DNA of 64,000 bases from contig NZ_FNOT01000001.1 of NCBI RefSeq assembly GCF_900107105.1, positions 496,001 to 560,000 on the forward strand. Direction: 5' to 3'. The stretch is from Geodermatophilus africanus. GTDB taxonomy: Bacteria > Actinomycetota > Actinomycetes > Mycobacteriales > Geodermatophilaceae. The notes below the pieces were generated by a model that saw only the letters and a program-made list of their open reading frames with translations, had not been told where the DNA came from and searched no databases. Below, in pieces: positions 29,044 to 40,774 of the stretch. Within the stretch, counting starts at the first letter, position 1. Every line of letters begins with the position of its first letter. Made by a program: the position numbers and the translations under genes.

Positions 29044-30831
29044 TCAGCGGACGCCGGCGGTCGCCAGGTCGTAGCTCGTGTACGGCGCCATCACCACGCC
29101 GTTGCGCAGCCGCTGGCCGGCCAGCAGCTGCACGCGCGACTCGGCCAGCGGCACGTACGCACCGGTCGCGGTGGCCGCGGTCGCCACCTCCCGCCAGGCG
29201 GCGCGGGTGGCCTCGGGGTCCCCGGCGGCCGCCCGGGCGGCGTCGATCAGACCGTCGATCACGGGGTCGGCCAGCCGGGCGAAGTTGGTGTTCCCGACGG
29301 TGCTCACCGACCGGCCGTCGACCAGCGGCACGAGGAACGAGCCGGGGGTCGGGAAGTCGGCGGTCCAGGTGGCCAGCACGATGCCGATGCGGTTGTCGCG
29401 GACGCGGTCGGGGTTGCCCACCTCGGTCGCGTAGAAGCTCGGCGCGTCCAGGGGCCGGACCTCGGCGCGGATGCCGATGCGCGACAGCTGCCCGGCGACC
29501 TCCTCGGCGACGGCCACTCCGACGGGTGCGTCCGGGACGGCGAGCACGGTGTCGAAGCCCGCCGGCTGCCCGCAGGTGGCCAGCGCCTCCTCGGCCGCGG
29601 CCGGGTCGGCGGCCGGGTCGGGGTCCTCCGGCCCGCCCGCCACACCGCTCGGCCACAGCTGCGACGTGCGCTCCGCCTCCGCGGGCCCGCCCAGCACCTC
29701 CTGCACCGCGGCGCGGTCCACGACGGCGGCGACCGCGGCCCGGCACGCGGGGTCGGTGAACGGCGCCACGTCGGTCGGCAGCGCCAGCAGGCGGACGACG
29801 TTGTTGGGGACCTCGTCGATCCGGTCCCCCAGGGGGACCTCACCGCCGGTGTCCTCGCCCAGCCGGGCCGTCGTCGGCGCCTGGATGCCGGCACCGGAGA
29901 CGTCGACGTCGGCCGAGCCGGCCAGCAGCGCCTGGTCCCGCTCCACCCCGGTCATCCCGGTGCGCACGACGACCCGGTCGGCCAGCGCGGTGCGGACCTC
30001 GTCCGTCGCCGGGTCCCACTGCGGGTTGCGCTCGAGCACGATGCCGGTGACGTCGTCCTGCGTGGCGACCGCGTAGGGGCCGGAGGACACCGGGTCGCGG
30101 CCGTAGTCGGCGCCGGTGTCGCTGTCGGCCGGCACCGGGCTGCTCGAGGGCAGCGCCATGACGTAGGGGAAGTCCGGCTGCGGCGAGCGCAGCCGGAAGG
30201 TGAGGGCGCGGTCGTCGGGCGTCTCGACCGAGGCCAGGCCCAGCCGGCCGGAGGTCTCGTCCTGGTACGGGCCGGCATAGGGGTTGGCCGGGTCGTCGAG
30301 CAGCTCGACGACGCGGGTGGGGCCGCCGACGACGACGTCCGAGGCGAAGGAGCGCTCGATGCCGTACTTCACGTCGCGCGAGGTGATCGGCGCGCCGGTT
30401 TCGAACCGGACGCCCTCGCGCAGGGTGAACGTCCAGGTCAGGCCGCCGTCCGGCGTGGTGCCGAGGTCCGTGGCCAGGTCGGGCACCAGCTCCCCGGTGC
30501 GGCCGGGCTCGGTGGAGTAGGTGACCAGGGTGCGGGTGTAGAGCCGCATGAGGTTCCACACACCGGGCAGGTACGACCGCTGCGGGTCGAGGTTGTCGAC
30601 CTCGCCGGTCACCACCCGCAGCGTGCCCCCGGTGGCGTCGGACGGCGCCCGGACGCCGGTGACGCCGGCGTCGGGACCGCCGCCGAAGACGGGGAGCGAG
30701 GGGCCGTCCTCACCGGCGTTCGCGCAGCTGACCGCCACCCCGACCACCAGCAGGACGACGGCGGCGATGCCGGCCACCCGGCCGCGGGTGCCCCGCAGCC
30801 AGGCCGGGCCCCGCTCCAGCGTGCTGTCCAC
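29044..30831 (-). CDS. Peptide/opine-type ABC substrate-binding lipoprotein, orphan
   Basis: A 595-residue solute-binding protein of family 5 (DppA/OppA type). A hydrophobic N-terminal helix (VAGIAAVVLLVVGVAV) ends at Cys36, a probable lipobox though the -3 residue is Ala, which is atypical. The mature part has the signature region ITSRDVKYGIERSF and many family blocks such as SGPYAVATQDDVTGIVLERNPQWDP. No permease or ATPase gene is near; it sits between tpiA (33 bases) and secG (35 bases). Starts at GTG 30831. Its ligand and its transporter are unknown. Confidence 0.88.
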   Translation of the reverse strand: MDSTLERGPAWLRGTRGRVAGIAAVVLLVVGVAVSCANAGEDGPSLPVFGGGPDAGVTGVRAPSDATGGTLRVVTGEVDNLDPQRSYLPGVWNLMRLYTRTLVTYSTEPGRTGELVPDLATDLGTTPDGGLTWTFTLREGVRFETGAPITSRDVKYGIERSFASDVVVGGPTRVVELLDDPANPYAGPYQDETSGRLGLASVETPDDRALTFRLRSPQPDFPYVMALPSSSPVPADSDTGADYGRDPVSSGPYAVATQDDVTGIVLERNPQWDPATDEVRTALADRVVVRTGMTGVERDQALLAGSADVDVSGAGIQAPTTARLGEDTGGEVPLGDRIDEVPNNVVRLLALPTDVAPFTDPACRAAVAAVVDRAAVQEVLGGPAEAERTSQLWPSGVAGGPEDPDPAADPAAAEEALATCGQPAGFDTVLAVPDAPVGVAVAEEVAGQLSRIGIRAEVRPLDAPSFYATEVGNPDRVRDNRIGIVLATWTADFPTPGSFLVPLVDGRSVSTVGNTNFARLADPVIDGLIDAARAAAGDPEATRAAWREVATAATATGAYVPLAESRVQLLAGQRLRNGVVMAPYTSYDLATAGVR

Positions 30832-30864
30832 ACCACCCGCTCCCCGCCTGTCCGGCGGCGGCGG

Positions 30865-31692
30865 TCAGCCGCCGTCGGCGGCTGTCCGACAGATCTGCGC
30901 GAACTCGTCGGCGTCCAGGCTGGCGCCACCGACGAGTGCACCGTCGACGTCCGGCCCGGCCAGGATCCCGGCCGTGTTGGCGGCCTTCACCGACCCGCCG
31001 TAGAGGATACGGACGATTCCTGCGGTCTCGCCGCCGAAACGCTCGGCGAGCCGTGACCGCAAGGCACCGCACACCTCCTGAGCGTCTTCGGGCGTGGCGA
31101 CCTCGCCGGTGCCGATCGCCCACACCGGCTCGTAGGCGATGACGATCCCCGTGCCCTCACCGGGCGCGGTCAGCTGTTCGGCGGTCAGCCCCTCGAGCGC
31201 GGCGTCGAGCTGGGTGGTGCAGTGCGCGACGTGCTCGCCGGCGCGGCGGACCTCCAGCCCCTCCCCCACGCAGAGGATCGGCACCAGGCCGTGCCGGAGC
31301 GCCGCCTGCACCTTACCGGCCACCACGGCGTCGTCCTCAGCGTGCAGCGCGCGCCGTTCGGAGTGGCCGATGACGACGTAGCGGCAGGCCAGCGCGGCGA
31401 GCATGGCGCCGCTGACCTCGCCGGTGTACGCGCCGGAGTCCTGCACCGAGAGGTCCTGCGCGCCGTAGCCGACCTCGAGCTTGTCCCCGGCCACCAGCGT
31501 CTGCACGCTGCGCAGCGCCGTGAACGGCGGCAGGACGACGACCTCGGCCGCCTCCAGCTCGGGCTCCTTGAGGCTGAAGACCAGCTTCTGCACCAGGCCG
31601 ATGGCCTCGAGGTGGGTGAGGTGCATCTTCCAGTTGCCGGCGATCAGCGGCCGGCGCCCCTCACGGCGGGCCGGGGTGCCCTTGCGTGCCAT
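30865..31692 (-). CDS. tpiA: Triosephosphate isomerase
   Basis: A 275-residue TIM-barrel enzyme that interconverts dihydroxyacetone phosphate and glyceraldehyde-3-phosphate. Active-site residues appear in GNWKMH (Lys), VIGHSERR (His) and [11 protein letters not shown] (Glu); [11 protein letters not shown] binds phosphate. An N-terminal extension of about 14 residues ([14 protein letters not shown]) precedes [10 protein letters not shown]. It follows pgk by 15 bases in the gap-pgk-tpiA operon. Confidence 0.97.
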   Translation of the reverse strand: MARKGTPARREGRRPLIAGNWKMHLTHLEAIGLVQKLVFSLKEPELEAAEVVVLPPFTALRSVQTLVAGDKLEVGYGAQDLSVQDSGAYTGEVSGAMLAALACRYVVIGHSERRALHAEDDAVVAGKVQAALRHGLVPILCVGEGLEVRRAGEHVAHCTTQLDAALEGLTAEQLTAPGEGTGIVIAYEPVWAIGTGEVATPEDAQEVCGALRSRLAERFGGETAGIVRILYGGSVKAANTAGILAGPDVDGALVGGASLDADEFAQICRTAADGG

Positions 31693-31707
31693 GTCCGTCC
31701 TCCTCGC

Positions 31708-32901
31708 TCAGTCGGCCAGCACCGCGAGGCCGGGCAGCTCCCGGCCCTCGAGGTACTCCAGCGACGCGCCGCCGCCGGTGCTGATGTGGCCGTAGGCGGC
31801 CTCGTCGAGCCCGAGCTGGCGCACCGCCGCCGCGGAGTCGCCACCGCCGACGACCGACAGGCCGTCGACCGCGCCGACCGCCTGGGCCACCCCGCGGGTG
31901 CCGGCCTGGAACGGCGCGAGCTCGAAGACCCCCATCGGGCCGTTCCAGAAGACGGTGCGGGCACCGCCCAGCTCGCGGCCGAAGGCTTCCACGGTGCGCG
32001 GGCCGACGTCCAGCCCTAACTGGTCGTCGGGGATCTGGTCGACCTGGACGGTCGTCGTCGCCGCCTCGGCACTGAACTCGGGTGCGCAGACGACGTCGAC
32101 CGGCAGCACGATCCGGTCGCCGGCCTCGTCGAGCAGCCGACGGCAGGTGTCGACCTGGTCGGCCTCCAGCAACGACTTGCCCACGCCATGGCCCTGTGCG
32201 GCGAGGAAGGTGAAGCACATGCCGCCGCCCACCAGCAGCCGGTCGACCTTGGGCAGCAGCGCCTCGATGACGGCCAGCTTGTCGCTGACCTTCGAGCCGC
32301 CGAGCACCACGACGTAGGGCCGCTCGGGGTCCTGCGTCAGGCGGGTGAGCACGTCGAGCTCGGTGGCCACCAGTCGCCCCGCCACGTGCGGCAGCCGCAG
32401 CGCGACGTCGTACACCGAGGCGTGCTTGCGGTGCACGGCACCGAACGCGTCGTCGACGAAGACGTCGGCGAGGGCGGCGAACCGGTCGGCCAGCCCGCCC
32501 CGCTCGGCGTCGTCCTTCGACGTCTCCGCGGCCTCGAAGCGCACGTTCTCCAGGAGCAGCACGTCGCCGTCCCCCAGCCCGCCGGCCTTGGCCTGGGCGT
32601 CGTCCCCGGCGACGTCGGCGGCCAGCGGGACGTCGGTGCCGAGCAGCTCCCCGAGCCGCGCGGCGACCGACGCCAGCGAGTACTGCGGGTCCGGCGCACC
32701 CTTGGGCCGGCCCAGGTGGGCGGCGACCACGACGCGGGCGCCGGCGTCGCGCAGCGCCTGCAGCGTGGGCAGGCTGGCGCGGATCCGGCCGTCGTCGGTG
32801 ATGGCCCGGGTGGTCTTGTCCAGCGGGACGTTCAGGTCGGCGCGCAGGAACACGCGCCGACCCGAGACGCCCTCGGCGAGCAGGTCGTCGAGGGAACGCA
32901 T
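31708..32901 (-). CDS. pgk: Phosphoglycerate kinase
   Basis: A 397-residue glycolytic kinase that makes ATP from 1,3-bisphosphoglycerate. The start block [14 protein letters not shown] is the family signature, with [47 protein letters not shown] and [18 protein letters not shown] further on. ATG 32901 lies eight bases after the gap stop codon. The operon order is the usual one. Confidence 0.97.
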   Translation of the reverse strand: MRSLDDLLAEGVSGRRVFLRADLNVPLDKTTRAITDDGRIRASLPTLQALRDAGARVVVAAHLGRPKGAPDPQYSLASVAARLGELLGTDVPLAADVAGDDAQAKAGGLGDGDVLLLENVRFEAAETSKDDAERGGLADRFAALADVFVDDAFGAVHRKHASVYDVALRLPHVAGRLVATELDVLTRLTQDPERPYVVVLGGSKVSDKLAVIEALLPKVDRLLVGGGMCFTFLAAQGHGVGKSLLEADQVDTCRRLLDEAGDRIVLPVDVVCAPEFSAEAATTTVQVDQIPDDQLGLDVGPRTVEAFGRELGGARTVFWNGPMGVFELAPFQAGTRGVAQAVGAVDGLSVVGGGDSAAAVRQLGLDEAAYGHISTGGGASLEYLEGRELPGLAVLAD

Positions 32902-32909
32902 GGCGTCGG

Positions 32910-34193
<1,284 letters not shown>

Positions 34194-35174
34194 CTACTGG
34201 GTGAGCATGTCCTCGGTGACGACGGACTCGGTGTCCGGGATGCCGAGGTCCTTGGCGCGCTTGTCGGCCATGGCCAGCAGCCGGCGGATCCGGCCGGCGA
34301 CGGCGTCCTTGGTCATCGGCGGTTCGGCGCGCTGGCCGAGCTCCTCCAGCGACGCCTGCCCGTGCTCCAGGCGCAGCCGGCCGGCGACCAGCAGGTGCTC
34401 GGGGGCGTCGCCGTTGAGGATCTCCAGTGCACGCTCCACCCGGGCGCTGGCGGCGACCGCGGCGCGGGCCGAGCGGCGCAGGTTGGCGTCGTCGAAGTTG
34501 GCCAGCCGGTTGGCGGTCGCCCGGACCTCGCGGCGCATCCGCCGCTCCTCCCAGGCCAGCACGGCGTCGTGGGCGCCCATCCGGGTCAGCAGCGCGCTGA
34601 TCGCGTCGCCGTCCCGCACGACCACCCGGTCGGCGCCGCGGACCTCCCGGGCCTTGGCGGCGATGCCGAGCCGGCGGGCGGCGCCCACGAGCGCCATCGC
34701 GGCCTCGGGGCCCGGGCAGGTGACCTCCAGCGAGGAGGAGCGGCCGGGCTCGGTCAGCGAGCCGTGCGCCAGGAAGGCCCCGCGCCAGGCGGCCTCGGCG
34801 TCGTTGATGCCGCCGCTGACCACCGACGGCGGCAGCCCGCGCACGGGCCGGCCGCGCTGGTCGACCAGCCCGGTCTGCCGGGCCAGCCCCTCGCCGTGCT
34901 TGGCGATGCGGACCAGGTAGCGCACCCCGCGGCGGATGTTGCCGCCGGCCAGCACGCTGACGCCGCTGGTGTAGCCGTAGACCTCGCTGATGTCGCGACG
35001 CAGCCGGCGGGCCACCGACCCGGTGTCCAGCTCCGCCTCGATGACCACCCGGCCACCGACGATGTGCAGGCCACCACTGAACCGCAGCAGCGCGGTGACC
35101 TCCGCCTTGCGCTCGGAGGTCTTCGTGCACTCCACACGCGACAGCTCGTCCTTGACCATGGCCGTCATCGCCAT
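34194..35174 (-). CDS. whiA: WhiA sporulation/cell-division regulator
   Basis: A 326-residue WhiA, a regulator with a LAGLIDADG-like N-terminal domain and a C-terminal HTH, conserved in Gram-positive bacteria; in Streptomyces it controls sporulation and division genes. The start [14 protein letters not shown] is the family form, which favours ATG 35174 over an upstream GTG (35189). [14 protein letters not shown] and [21 protein letters not shown] match the homing-endonuclease fold; [28 protein letters not shown] is the HTH. It follows yvcK by 27 bases. Confidence 0.96.
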   Translation of the reverse strand: MAMTAMVKDELSRVECTKTSERKAEVTALLRFSGGLHIVGGRVVIEAELDTGSVARRLRRDISEVYGYTSGVSVLAGGNIRRGVRYLVRIAKHGEGLARQTGLVDQRGRPVRGLPPSVVSGGINDAEAAWRGAFLAHGSLTEPGRSSSLEVTCPGPEAAMALVGAARRLGIAAKAREVRGADRVVVRDGDAISALLTRMGAHDAVLAWEERRMRREVRATANRLANFDDANLRRSARAAVAASARVERALEILNGDAPEHLLVAGRLRLEHGQASLEELGQRAEPPMTKDAVAGRIRRLLAMADKRAKDLGIPDTESVVTEDMLTQ

Positions 35175-35201
35175 GCCGTCCACCCCCACGTTCCCCCGGG
35201 C

Positions 35202-36269
35202 TCAACCAGCCCCATGTGCGGCGTTCCCTTCGTCTCCCCCGCGTACCGGTTCCGGTACGTGAGGTTGCGGCACGCGCCCGCTGACGTCCATGCCCTGCCG
35301 CGTCCCGAGCGCCTCCCGGAGTGCTCCGGCCAGGCGCGCCGGGTCGTGCCGCGGCACGCCGCCGTCCTCGGCGACCGGGGCCAGCACGAGCTCGGCTCCG
35401 CACTCACGTACCGCTGAAAGGAGACCACAGCGGTCAACAACCGATTCCTGGTCCGCGATCACCGTGTGCAACGCCACTCCGCCCAGGTGGCCCTGCAGCA
35501 CGGTGAGGTGCTCCTCCGGCGAGAAGCCGTCCGTCTCCCCCGGCTGCGGCTCGAGGTTGAGGACGACGACCACGCGGGCGCTGCTCGCGGTGAGCGCGGC
35601 CCGCAGCCGCGGCACCAGCAGGTGCGGCAGCACCGACGTGTACCAGGAGCCCGGGCCGAGCGAGACGACGTCGGCCGTGGCGATGGCGTCGAGGACGGCG
35701 GGGGCCACCGGCGGGTCGGCCGGGGAGACCAGGATGTCGCGCACCCGGCCCGGTGTCGTGGCGATCGCCACCTGCCCGCGGATCCGGCGGGTGCGCCGGG
35801 GGTCGTCGGGGTCGGTGCTCTCGACCGTCGCGATCAGGTCCAGGGGGACGTCGGCCATCGGCAGCACCCGCCCGCAGGCGCCGAGCATCCGGCACAGGTC
35901 GTCGAGCGCCCGGACGGTGTCCCCGCCGTGCAGCTCGGTCAGCCCGGTGAGCACCAGGTTGCCCACGGGGTGGCCGGCGAGCACGCCGCTGCCGCCGAGG
36001 CGGTGCTGCAGCAGCGTCGCCATCTGCCGGGTGTCGGGGTCCTCCCCGGCCAGCGCGGTCAGTGCCATGCGCAGGTCGCCGGGGGGCAGCACGGGCATCT
36101 CGCGGCGGATCCGCCCGGAGGAGCCGCCGTCGTCGGCGACGGTGACGACCGCGGTGAGGTGCGGGGTGAGCCGGCGCCAGGCGGCGAGCGCGGCGGCCAG
36201 GCCGTGACCGCCGCCGAAGGCGACGACGCGGGGCGGCCGGGCGGCGGGCGGGGTGGGCTGCGCCGCCAC
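35202..36269 (-). CDS. yvcK: YvcK/CofD-like UDP-sugar-binding protein
   Basis: A 355-residue gluconeogenesis factor family protein with the nucleotide-sugar-binding start RVVAFGGGHGLAAALAAW and TVADDGGSSGRIRREMPVLPPGDLR. Family members bind UDP-GlcNAc and link cell-wall growth and central carbon metabolism. Also typical are LGPGSWYTSVLPHLLVPRLR and LNLEPQPGETDGFSPEEHL. The last 30 residues (beyond the GALREALG helix) form a disordered Gly/Pro/His tail. GTG 36269 overlaps the rapZ stop by one base. Confidence 0.95.
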   Translation of the reverse strand: MAAQPTPPAARPPRVVAFGGGHGLAAALAAWRRLTPHLTAVVTVADDGGSSGRIRREMPVLPPGDLRMALTALAGEDPDTRQMATLLQHRLGGSGVLAGHPVGNLVLTGLTELHGGDTVRALDDLCRMLGACGRVLPMADVPLDLIATVESTDPDDPRRTRRIRGQVAIATTPGRVRDILVSPADPPVAPAVLDAIATADVVSLGPGSWYTSVLPHLLVPRLRAALTASSARVVVVLNLEPQPGETDGFSPEEHLTVLQGHLGGVALHTVIADQESVVDRCGLLSAVRECGAELVLAPVAEDGGVPRHDPARLAGALREALGTRQGMDVSGRVPQPHVPEPVRGGDEGNAAHGAG

Positions 36270-37261
36270 TACTCGCGGCCCAGGTCGCGGTGCTGGACGG
36301 CGGTGTCGACGCCGTCGGCGCGCAGCCGGCGGGCGAACTCCTCGGCGATGGCGACGCTGCGGTGCTTGCCGCCGGTGCAGCCCACGGCGAGGGTCAGGTA
36401 GCGCTTGCCCTCGCGACGGTAGCCGGGGATGAGCAGCCGCAGCACGTCGGTGTAGCGGTCGAGGAACGGCCGGGCGTGGTCCTGGCCGAGGACGTAGTCG
36501 CGCACGTCCGGGTCCTGGCCGGTGTGCGGGCGCAGGTGGGGCAGCCAGTGCGGGTTGGGCAGGAAGCGGGCGTCGACGACGAGGTCGGCGTCCAGCGGCA
36601 GGCCGTACTTGAACCCGAAGCTGAGCACGGTCGCGGTCAGCGGCGGCGTCTTGCCCTCACGGGCGAAGGCGTTCTCCAGCGTGGCGCGGAGCTGGTGGAC
36701 GTTGAGGTCGCTGGTGTCCACCCACAGGTCGGCCTCGCCGGCGATGCCGGTCAGCAGCGCCCGCTCGGCGGTGATGCCGTCGATGAGGGTGCCGCTGCCC
36801 TGGAGCGGGTGCTCGCGCCGGTTGGACTCGTAGCGGCGGACCAGCACCTCGTCGCGCGCGTGCACGTAGACCACCCGCGGGCGGTGCCCGGCCTCCGCGA
36901 GCACCCGGATCGCCTCCTGCAGGTCGCTGGAGAAGGCCCGGCTGCGCACGTCGACGACGGCGGCGAAGCGGCGGACGTCGCCGCGCGCGCCGAGCTCGAC
37001 CATCGGCAGCAGCAGCGCCGGCGGCAGGTTGTCGACGACGAACCAGCCGAGGTCCTCCAGCACCCGCCCGGCGCTGTTCTTGCCGGCGCCGGAGAGTCCG
37101 GTGACCACGACGACGTCCAGCGGCGCGGTTTCGGTGGAGGACGCGTCGAGCGGCGGCGGGACGTCGGTGTGCGGGTGACCCGGGACGCCGTGGGGCACCG
37201 CGAGGTGCGGGGTGTCGCGGCGTGCGGTGTCCTGGGCGACGGTCTCGGCCCGTTCGCTCAC
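36269..37261 (-). CDS. rapZ: RapZ/YvcJ-family RNase adapter or nucleotide-binding protein
   Basis: A 330-residue protein. After a disordered N-terminal stretch of about 47 residues comes the P-loop [30 protein letters not shown], then ESNRREHPL and a C-terminal domain with [23 protein letters not shown] and [16 protein letters not shown]. The P-loop Ser/Thr after the lysine (normally GKS/T) is Asn62, an unusual change. GTG 37261 overlaps the uvrC stop by four bases. It sits in the conserved uvrC-rapZ-yvcK-whiA order. Confidence 0.95.
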   Translation of the reverse strand: MSERAETVAQDTARRDTPHLAVPHGVPGHPHTDVPPPLDASSTETAPLDVVVVTGLSGAGKNSAGRVLEDLGWFVVDNLPPALLLPMVELGARGDVRRFAAVVDVRSRAFSSDLQEAIRVLAEAGHRPRVVYVHARDEVLVRRYESNRREHPLQGSGTLIDGITAERALLTGIAGEADLWVDTSDLNVHQLRATLENAFAREGKTPPLTATVLSFGFKYGLPLDADLVVDARFLPNPHWLPHLRPHTGQDPDVRDYVLGQDHARPFLDRYTDVLRLLIPGYRREGKRYLTLAVGCTGGKHRSVAIAEEFARRLRADGVDTAVQHRDLGRE

Positions 37262-39396
37262 GAGGCCACCAGTCCGACCTCGGCCGTGGCGCCGGAGCCG
37301 CTGCGGGGGGTGCCGCGCTCGGCCGGGTCGGCCGGGGCGGTCGTCGTCTCGACGGTCTCGGTCGTCGTCTCGACGATCTCCTCGGCGGGTGCGGCGGCGC
37401 CGTCCTCGGGCTGGGCGGCACCGTCCTCGGGCTGTGCCTCCGCCGCCTCCCCCACCTCCGGCTGCACCTCCGCCGCCTCCCCCACCTCCGGCTGTGCGAC
37501 CGCGGCGAGCACCGCCTCCGCCGTCCGCCGGCCGATGCCGGGCACCGCCACCAGCTCCTCGACGGTGGCGGCCCGCAGCCGCTTGAGGGACCCGAACTGC
37601 TTCATCAGCGCCTTCCGCCGCGTCTCCCCGAGCCCGGGGACGTCGTCCAACAGCGAGACCAGCATGGTGGTCGACCGCTTCTGCCGGTGGTAGGTGATCG
37701 CGAACCGGTGCGCCTCGTCCCGCACCCGCTGCAGCAGGTAGAGCGCCTCGGACGTGCGCGGCAGGACGACGGGGTCGGACTCGCCGGGCAGCCACACCTC
37801 CTCCATCCGCTTGGCCAGCCCGCAGACGGCGACGTCGACGACGCCGAGCTCGTCGAGCGACCGGGCGGCCGCGGCGACCTGCGGCGCGCCGCCGTCGACG
37901 ACCAGCAGGTTCGGCGGGTAGGCGAACCGGCGCGGCCGGCCCTCCTCGGCCGCGACCCCCTGCTCGTCCTTCCGGTCGGCCTCCTCCTTGAGGTGGCGGG
38001 CGAACCGGCGGCGGACCACCTCGGCCATCGCGGCGGTGTCGTCGGTGCCCTGCTGGACGGAGAACCGCCGGTAGTCCGACTTCTTCGCCAGCCCGTCCTC
38101 GAACACCACCATCGACGCCACGACGTTGGTCTGCTGGACGTGCGAGATGTCGATGCACTCGATCCGCAGCGGCGCCTCCGGCAGCTCGAGCGCCTCCTGC
38201 AGCTCCGACAGCGCCAGCGAGCGGGCGGTCAGGTCGCTGGCCCGCCTGACCCGGTGCCGGGCGAAGGCCTCCTTGGCGTTGCGCTCCACCGTCTCCAGCA
38301 GGGCGCGCTTGTCGCCCCGCTGCGGCACCCGCAGGCTGACCCGGCTGCCCCGGAGCTCGCTGAGCAGCTCCTCGTACACGTCCGCGTCGTCGGGCAGCTC
38401 GGGGACCAGCACCTCCTTGGGCACCGCCTCCCCCGCCTCGCCGACGCCGGTCGCCTCGTCGACGCCGCCGTAGACCTGCAGCAGGAACTGCTCGACCAGC
38501 TCGCCGGTGGTGACCGCCTCGACCTTGTCGACGATCCAGCCGCGCTGACCGCGGACCCGCCCGCCGCGGACGTGGAAGACCTGCACCGAGGCCTCGAGCT
38601 CGTCCTGGGCGAAGGCGACGACGTCGGCGTCGGTGCCGTCCCCGAGGACGACGGCCTGCTTCTCCATCGCCCGCTTGAGCGCGCCGAGGTCGTCGCGCAG
38701 CCGGGCGGCCCTCTCGTACTCCATCGCCTCGGCGGCCTCGGCCATCTCGCGCTCGAGGCGGCGGACCATCTGGTCGGTGCGGCCGGCCATGAAGTCGCAG
38801 AAGCCGTCGACGATCCGCCGGTGCTCCTCGGCGGAGACCCGGCCGACGCAGGGCGCGGCGCACTTGCCGATGTAGCCGAGCAGGCAGGGCCGGCCGATCT
38901 GCCCGGCGCGCTTGAAGACGCCGGTGGAGCAGGTGCGGGCCGGGAAGACCCGGGTGAGGGTGTCGAGCGTCTCCCGGATGGCCCAGGCGTGCGCGTAGGG
39001 GCCGAAGTAGCGCACGCCCTTCCTCTTCGGGCCGCGCATCACCTGCAGCCGCGGGTACTCCTCGTTGAGCGTCACGGCCAGGCTCGGGTAGCTCTTGTCG
39101 TCGCGGTACCGGACGTTGAACCGCGGGTCGAACTCCTTGATCCAGTTGTACTCGAGCTGGAGGGCCTCGACCTCGGTGCCGACGACGGTCCACTCGACGG
39201 CGGCCGCCGTCGTCACCATCTGCCGGGTGCGCGGGTGCAGGCCCGCGACGTCGGCGAAGTAGCTGTTCAGCCGCTGGCGGAGGTTCTTGGCCTTGCCGAC
39301 GTAGACGACCCGGCCGTTGGGGTCGCGGAACTTGTAGACGCCGGGGGACTCCGGGACGCTCCCGACCGCCGGTCGGTACGTGGACGGGTCGGGCAT
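37258..39396 (-). CDS. uvrC: Excinuclease ABC subunit C
   Basis: A 712-residue UvrC nuclease that makes both incisions in nucleotide excision repair. The GIY-YIG domain has [27 protein letters not shown]; a cysteine region [17 protein letters not shown], a UVR motif ([25 protein letters not shown] across two lines), the RNase H-like domain with ECIDISH and [11 protein letters not shown], and a HhH pair near [16 protein letters not shown] and [13 protein letters not shown] follow. A repetitive acidic tail of about 80 residues ([10 protein letters not shown] units) is additional. ATG 39396 is family-supported. Confidence 0.97.
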   Translation of the reverse strand: MPDPSTYRPAVGSVPESPGVYKFRDPNGRVVYVGKAKNLRQRLNSYFADVAGLHPRTRQMVTTAAAVEWTVVGTEVEALQLEYNWIKEFDPRFNVRYRDDKSYPSLAVTLNEEYPRLQVMRGPKRKGVRYFGPYAHAWAIRETLDTLTRVFPARTCSTGVFKRAGQIGRPCLLGYIGKCAAPCVGRVSAEEHRRIVDGFCDFMAGRTDQMVRRLEREMAEAAEAMEYERAARLRDDLGALKRAMEKQAVVLGDGTDADVVAFAQDELEASVQVFHVRGGRVRGQRGWIVDKVEAVTTGELVEQFLLQVYGGVDEATGVGEAGEAVPKEVLVPELPDDADVYEELLSELRGSRVSLRVPQRGDKRALLETVERNAKEAFARHRVRRASDLTARSLALSELQEALELPEAPLRIECIDISHVQQTNVVASMVVFEDGLAKKSDYRRFSVQQGTDDTAAMAEVVRRRFARHLKEEADRKDEQGVAAEEGRPRRFAYPPNLLVVDGGAPQVAAAARSLDELGVVDVAVCGLAKRMEEVWLPGESDPVVLPRTSEALYLLQRVRDEAHRFAITYHRQKRSTTMLVSLLDDVPGLGETRRKALMKQFGSLKRLRAATVEELVAVPGIGRRTAEAVLAAVAQPEVGEAAEVQPEVGEAAEAQPEDGAAQPEDGAAAPAEEIVETTTETVETTTAPADPAERGTPRSGSGATAEVGLVAS
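37437..37496 (-). repeat. 30-bp tandem repeat in the uvrC tail
   Basis: Two nearly identical 30-base units, at 37437-37466 and 37467-37496, encode QPEVGEAAE-type decapeptides; shorter QPEDGAA units follow. The units keep the reading frame. They lie beyond the HhH domain, in a part of UvrC with no known function. Confidence 0.75.
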
Positions 39397-39569
39397 GCAC
39401 CCCAGGTTAGGTGGGCCGGACGACGGTCCGCCGTCCGCGGGTGTCCGCGAGATGACATCCGTGTGATCTCCCCCAGGCCCTCCGCCCCTTGCCCGTCCGC
39501 GGCGCCCGGAACGAGCCTCGACCGGGCACATCGCGCACGTCGATGGGCCACAGCGATCCCGGGGTTGCG

Positions 39570-39593
39570 GTGCTGCATATCCGTGTGCAGCAC
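39570..39593. promoter_or_regulatory. Inverted repeat upstream of the alpha/beta hydrolase gene
   Basis: GTGCTGCA (39570-39577) and TGCAGCAC (39586-39593) form a perfect 8-bp inverted repeat with spacer TATCCGTG, 32 bases before the hydrolase ATG. A two-fold operator or a short hairpin is possible. TTGCGG (39565-39570) may be a -35 box. Confidence 0.45.
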
Positions 39594-39625
39594 GTGCGTC
39601 GGCCGCGCCCGGGGAGGAGGACGGC

Positions 39626-40774
39626 ATGGGCCGACACGTGCGGGCGGGTTCGCTCGACACCTGGGTGGAGCAGGTGGGCTCCGGTCCCGACGTCCTGCTG
39701 ATCGGCGGAGCCGGGGACACCGTGGAGTCCTGGTCGTTCCAGCTGGACGGGCTGGCCGACCGCTACCGGTTGACCGCCTTCGACAACCGGGGGGCCGGCC
39801 GGACGGCGATGCCGGACGAGCCCCTGACCGTGGCAATGATGGCCGAGGACGCGGCCGCCGTCCTGGATGCGCTGGGGATCGCGTCGGCCCACGTGGCCGG
39901 CTTCTCCGGTGGCAGCATCGCTGCCCAGGAGCTGGCGCTGCGCCGTCCGGACCTGGTGCGGAGCCTGGTGCTGCAGGGGACCTGGGCCCGGCCGGACCGC
40001 TACCTGCGCACCTGGCTGCGGTTCGCCGGCCGGCTGGCGGCCGCGGCCCCCGGGGAGCGCGAGTTCCTCGAGGGGTTCTGGCTCGACGTCTACACGCCCC
40101 GGGCCCATGCCGACGGCACGGTGGAGGCCTTCGTCGAGGAGGTGATCGCCTTCCCGCACAAGCAGCCGGCGGAGGACCTGCAGCGCTACCTCGACGCGTT
40201 GGTCGACCACGACACCACCGACCGGCTGCGGCAGGTGACCGCGCCGACCCTCGTCCTCGTCGGCGGCGTCGATCTCGTCGGGCGTCCGGAGCTCGGCCGG
40301 GTGGTGGCCCGCGCGATCCCGGGTGCGCGGTTCGAGCTGTGGGACACCGAGGCCCACCAGCCGTTCCAGGAGGTGCCCGACCGCTGGAACGCCCGCGTCG
40401 ACGCGTTCTGGCAGGAGGTCGAGGCCCGGTCAGGGACGCCGGCGCCCCGGACGGCCGCCGACGACCGCTCGTCGCCCGGCCGCCGGGCAGAGGCGCCCGG
40501 CGCGGGTGAGGGCTCAGCCGCCGAGCCGGGCACCCAGCCAACCGAGCAGATCGCCGGTCACCTCGTCGCGGTTGGTCTCGTTGAACACCTCGTGCCGGGC
40601 GTCGGGGTAGACCCGCAGCTCCACCGGCAGGCCGCCGTCGCGCAGCGGGTCGGCCGGCGCGGCGACCTGGGCGGCGTCCGTCCCGCCCACCGGGTCGCGC
40701 TGCCCGGCGAGCAGAAGCACCGGCAGCCCCGCGGGGCAGGCCGGCCACACCCTCGGGGCTCGCCGCGCGGGTGA
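39626..40774 (+). CDS. Alpha/beta hydrolase, with uncertain C terminus
   Basis: Residues 1-270 are an alpha/beta hydrolase: [33 protein letters not shown], the nucleophile elbow [14 protein letters not shown] (Ser in GFSGG), the acid region [10 protein letters not shown] and the histidine in [26 protein letters not shown] precedes ATG 39626. Beyond [11 protein letters not shown] the frame continues another 110 residues, of low complexity, antisense to the next gene by about 260 bases. The natural gene probably ends near 40440-40510, and either a frameshift or a true run-on explains the extra part. The substrate is unknown. Confidence 0.75.
   Translation: MGRHVRAGSLDTWVEQVGSGPDVLLIGGAGDTVESWSFQLDGLADRYRLTAFDNRGAGRTAMPDEPLTVAMMAEDAAAVLDALGIASAHVAGFSGGSIAAQELALRRPDLVRSLVLQGTWARPDRYLRTWLRFAGRLAAAAPGEREFLEGFWLDVYTPRAHADGTVEAFVEEVIAFPHKQPAEDLQRYLDALVDHDTTDRLRQVTAPTLVLVGGVDLVGRPELGRVVARAIPGARFELWDTEAHQPFQEVPDRWNARVDAFWQEVEARSGTPAPRTAADDRSSPGRRAEAPGAGEGSAAEPGTQPTEQIAGHLVAVGLVEHLVPGVGVDPQLHRQAAVAQRVGRRGDLGGVRPAHRVALPGEQKHRQPRGAGRPHPRGSPRG

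Noticed and set aside
36269-39400. Apparent 1,043-residue fusion upstream of RapZ
   Set aside because: The N-terminal 700 residues are an out-of-frame reading of uvrC; RapZ starts at GTG 37261, overlapping the uvrC stop.
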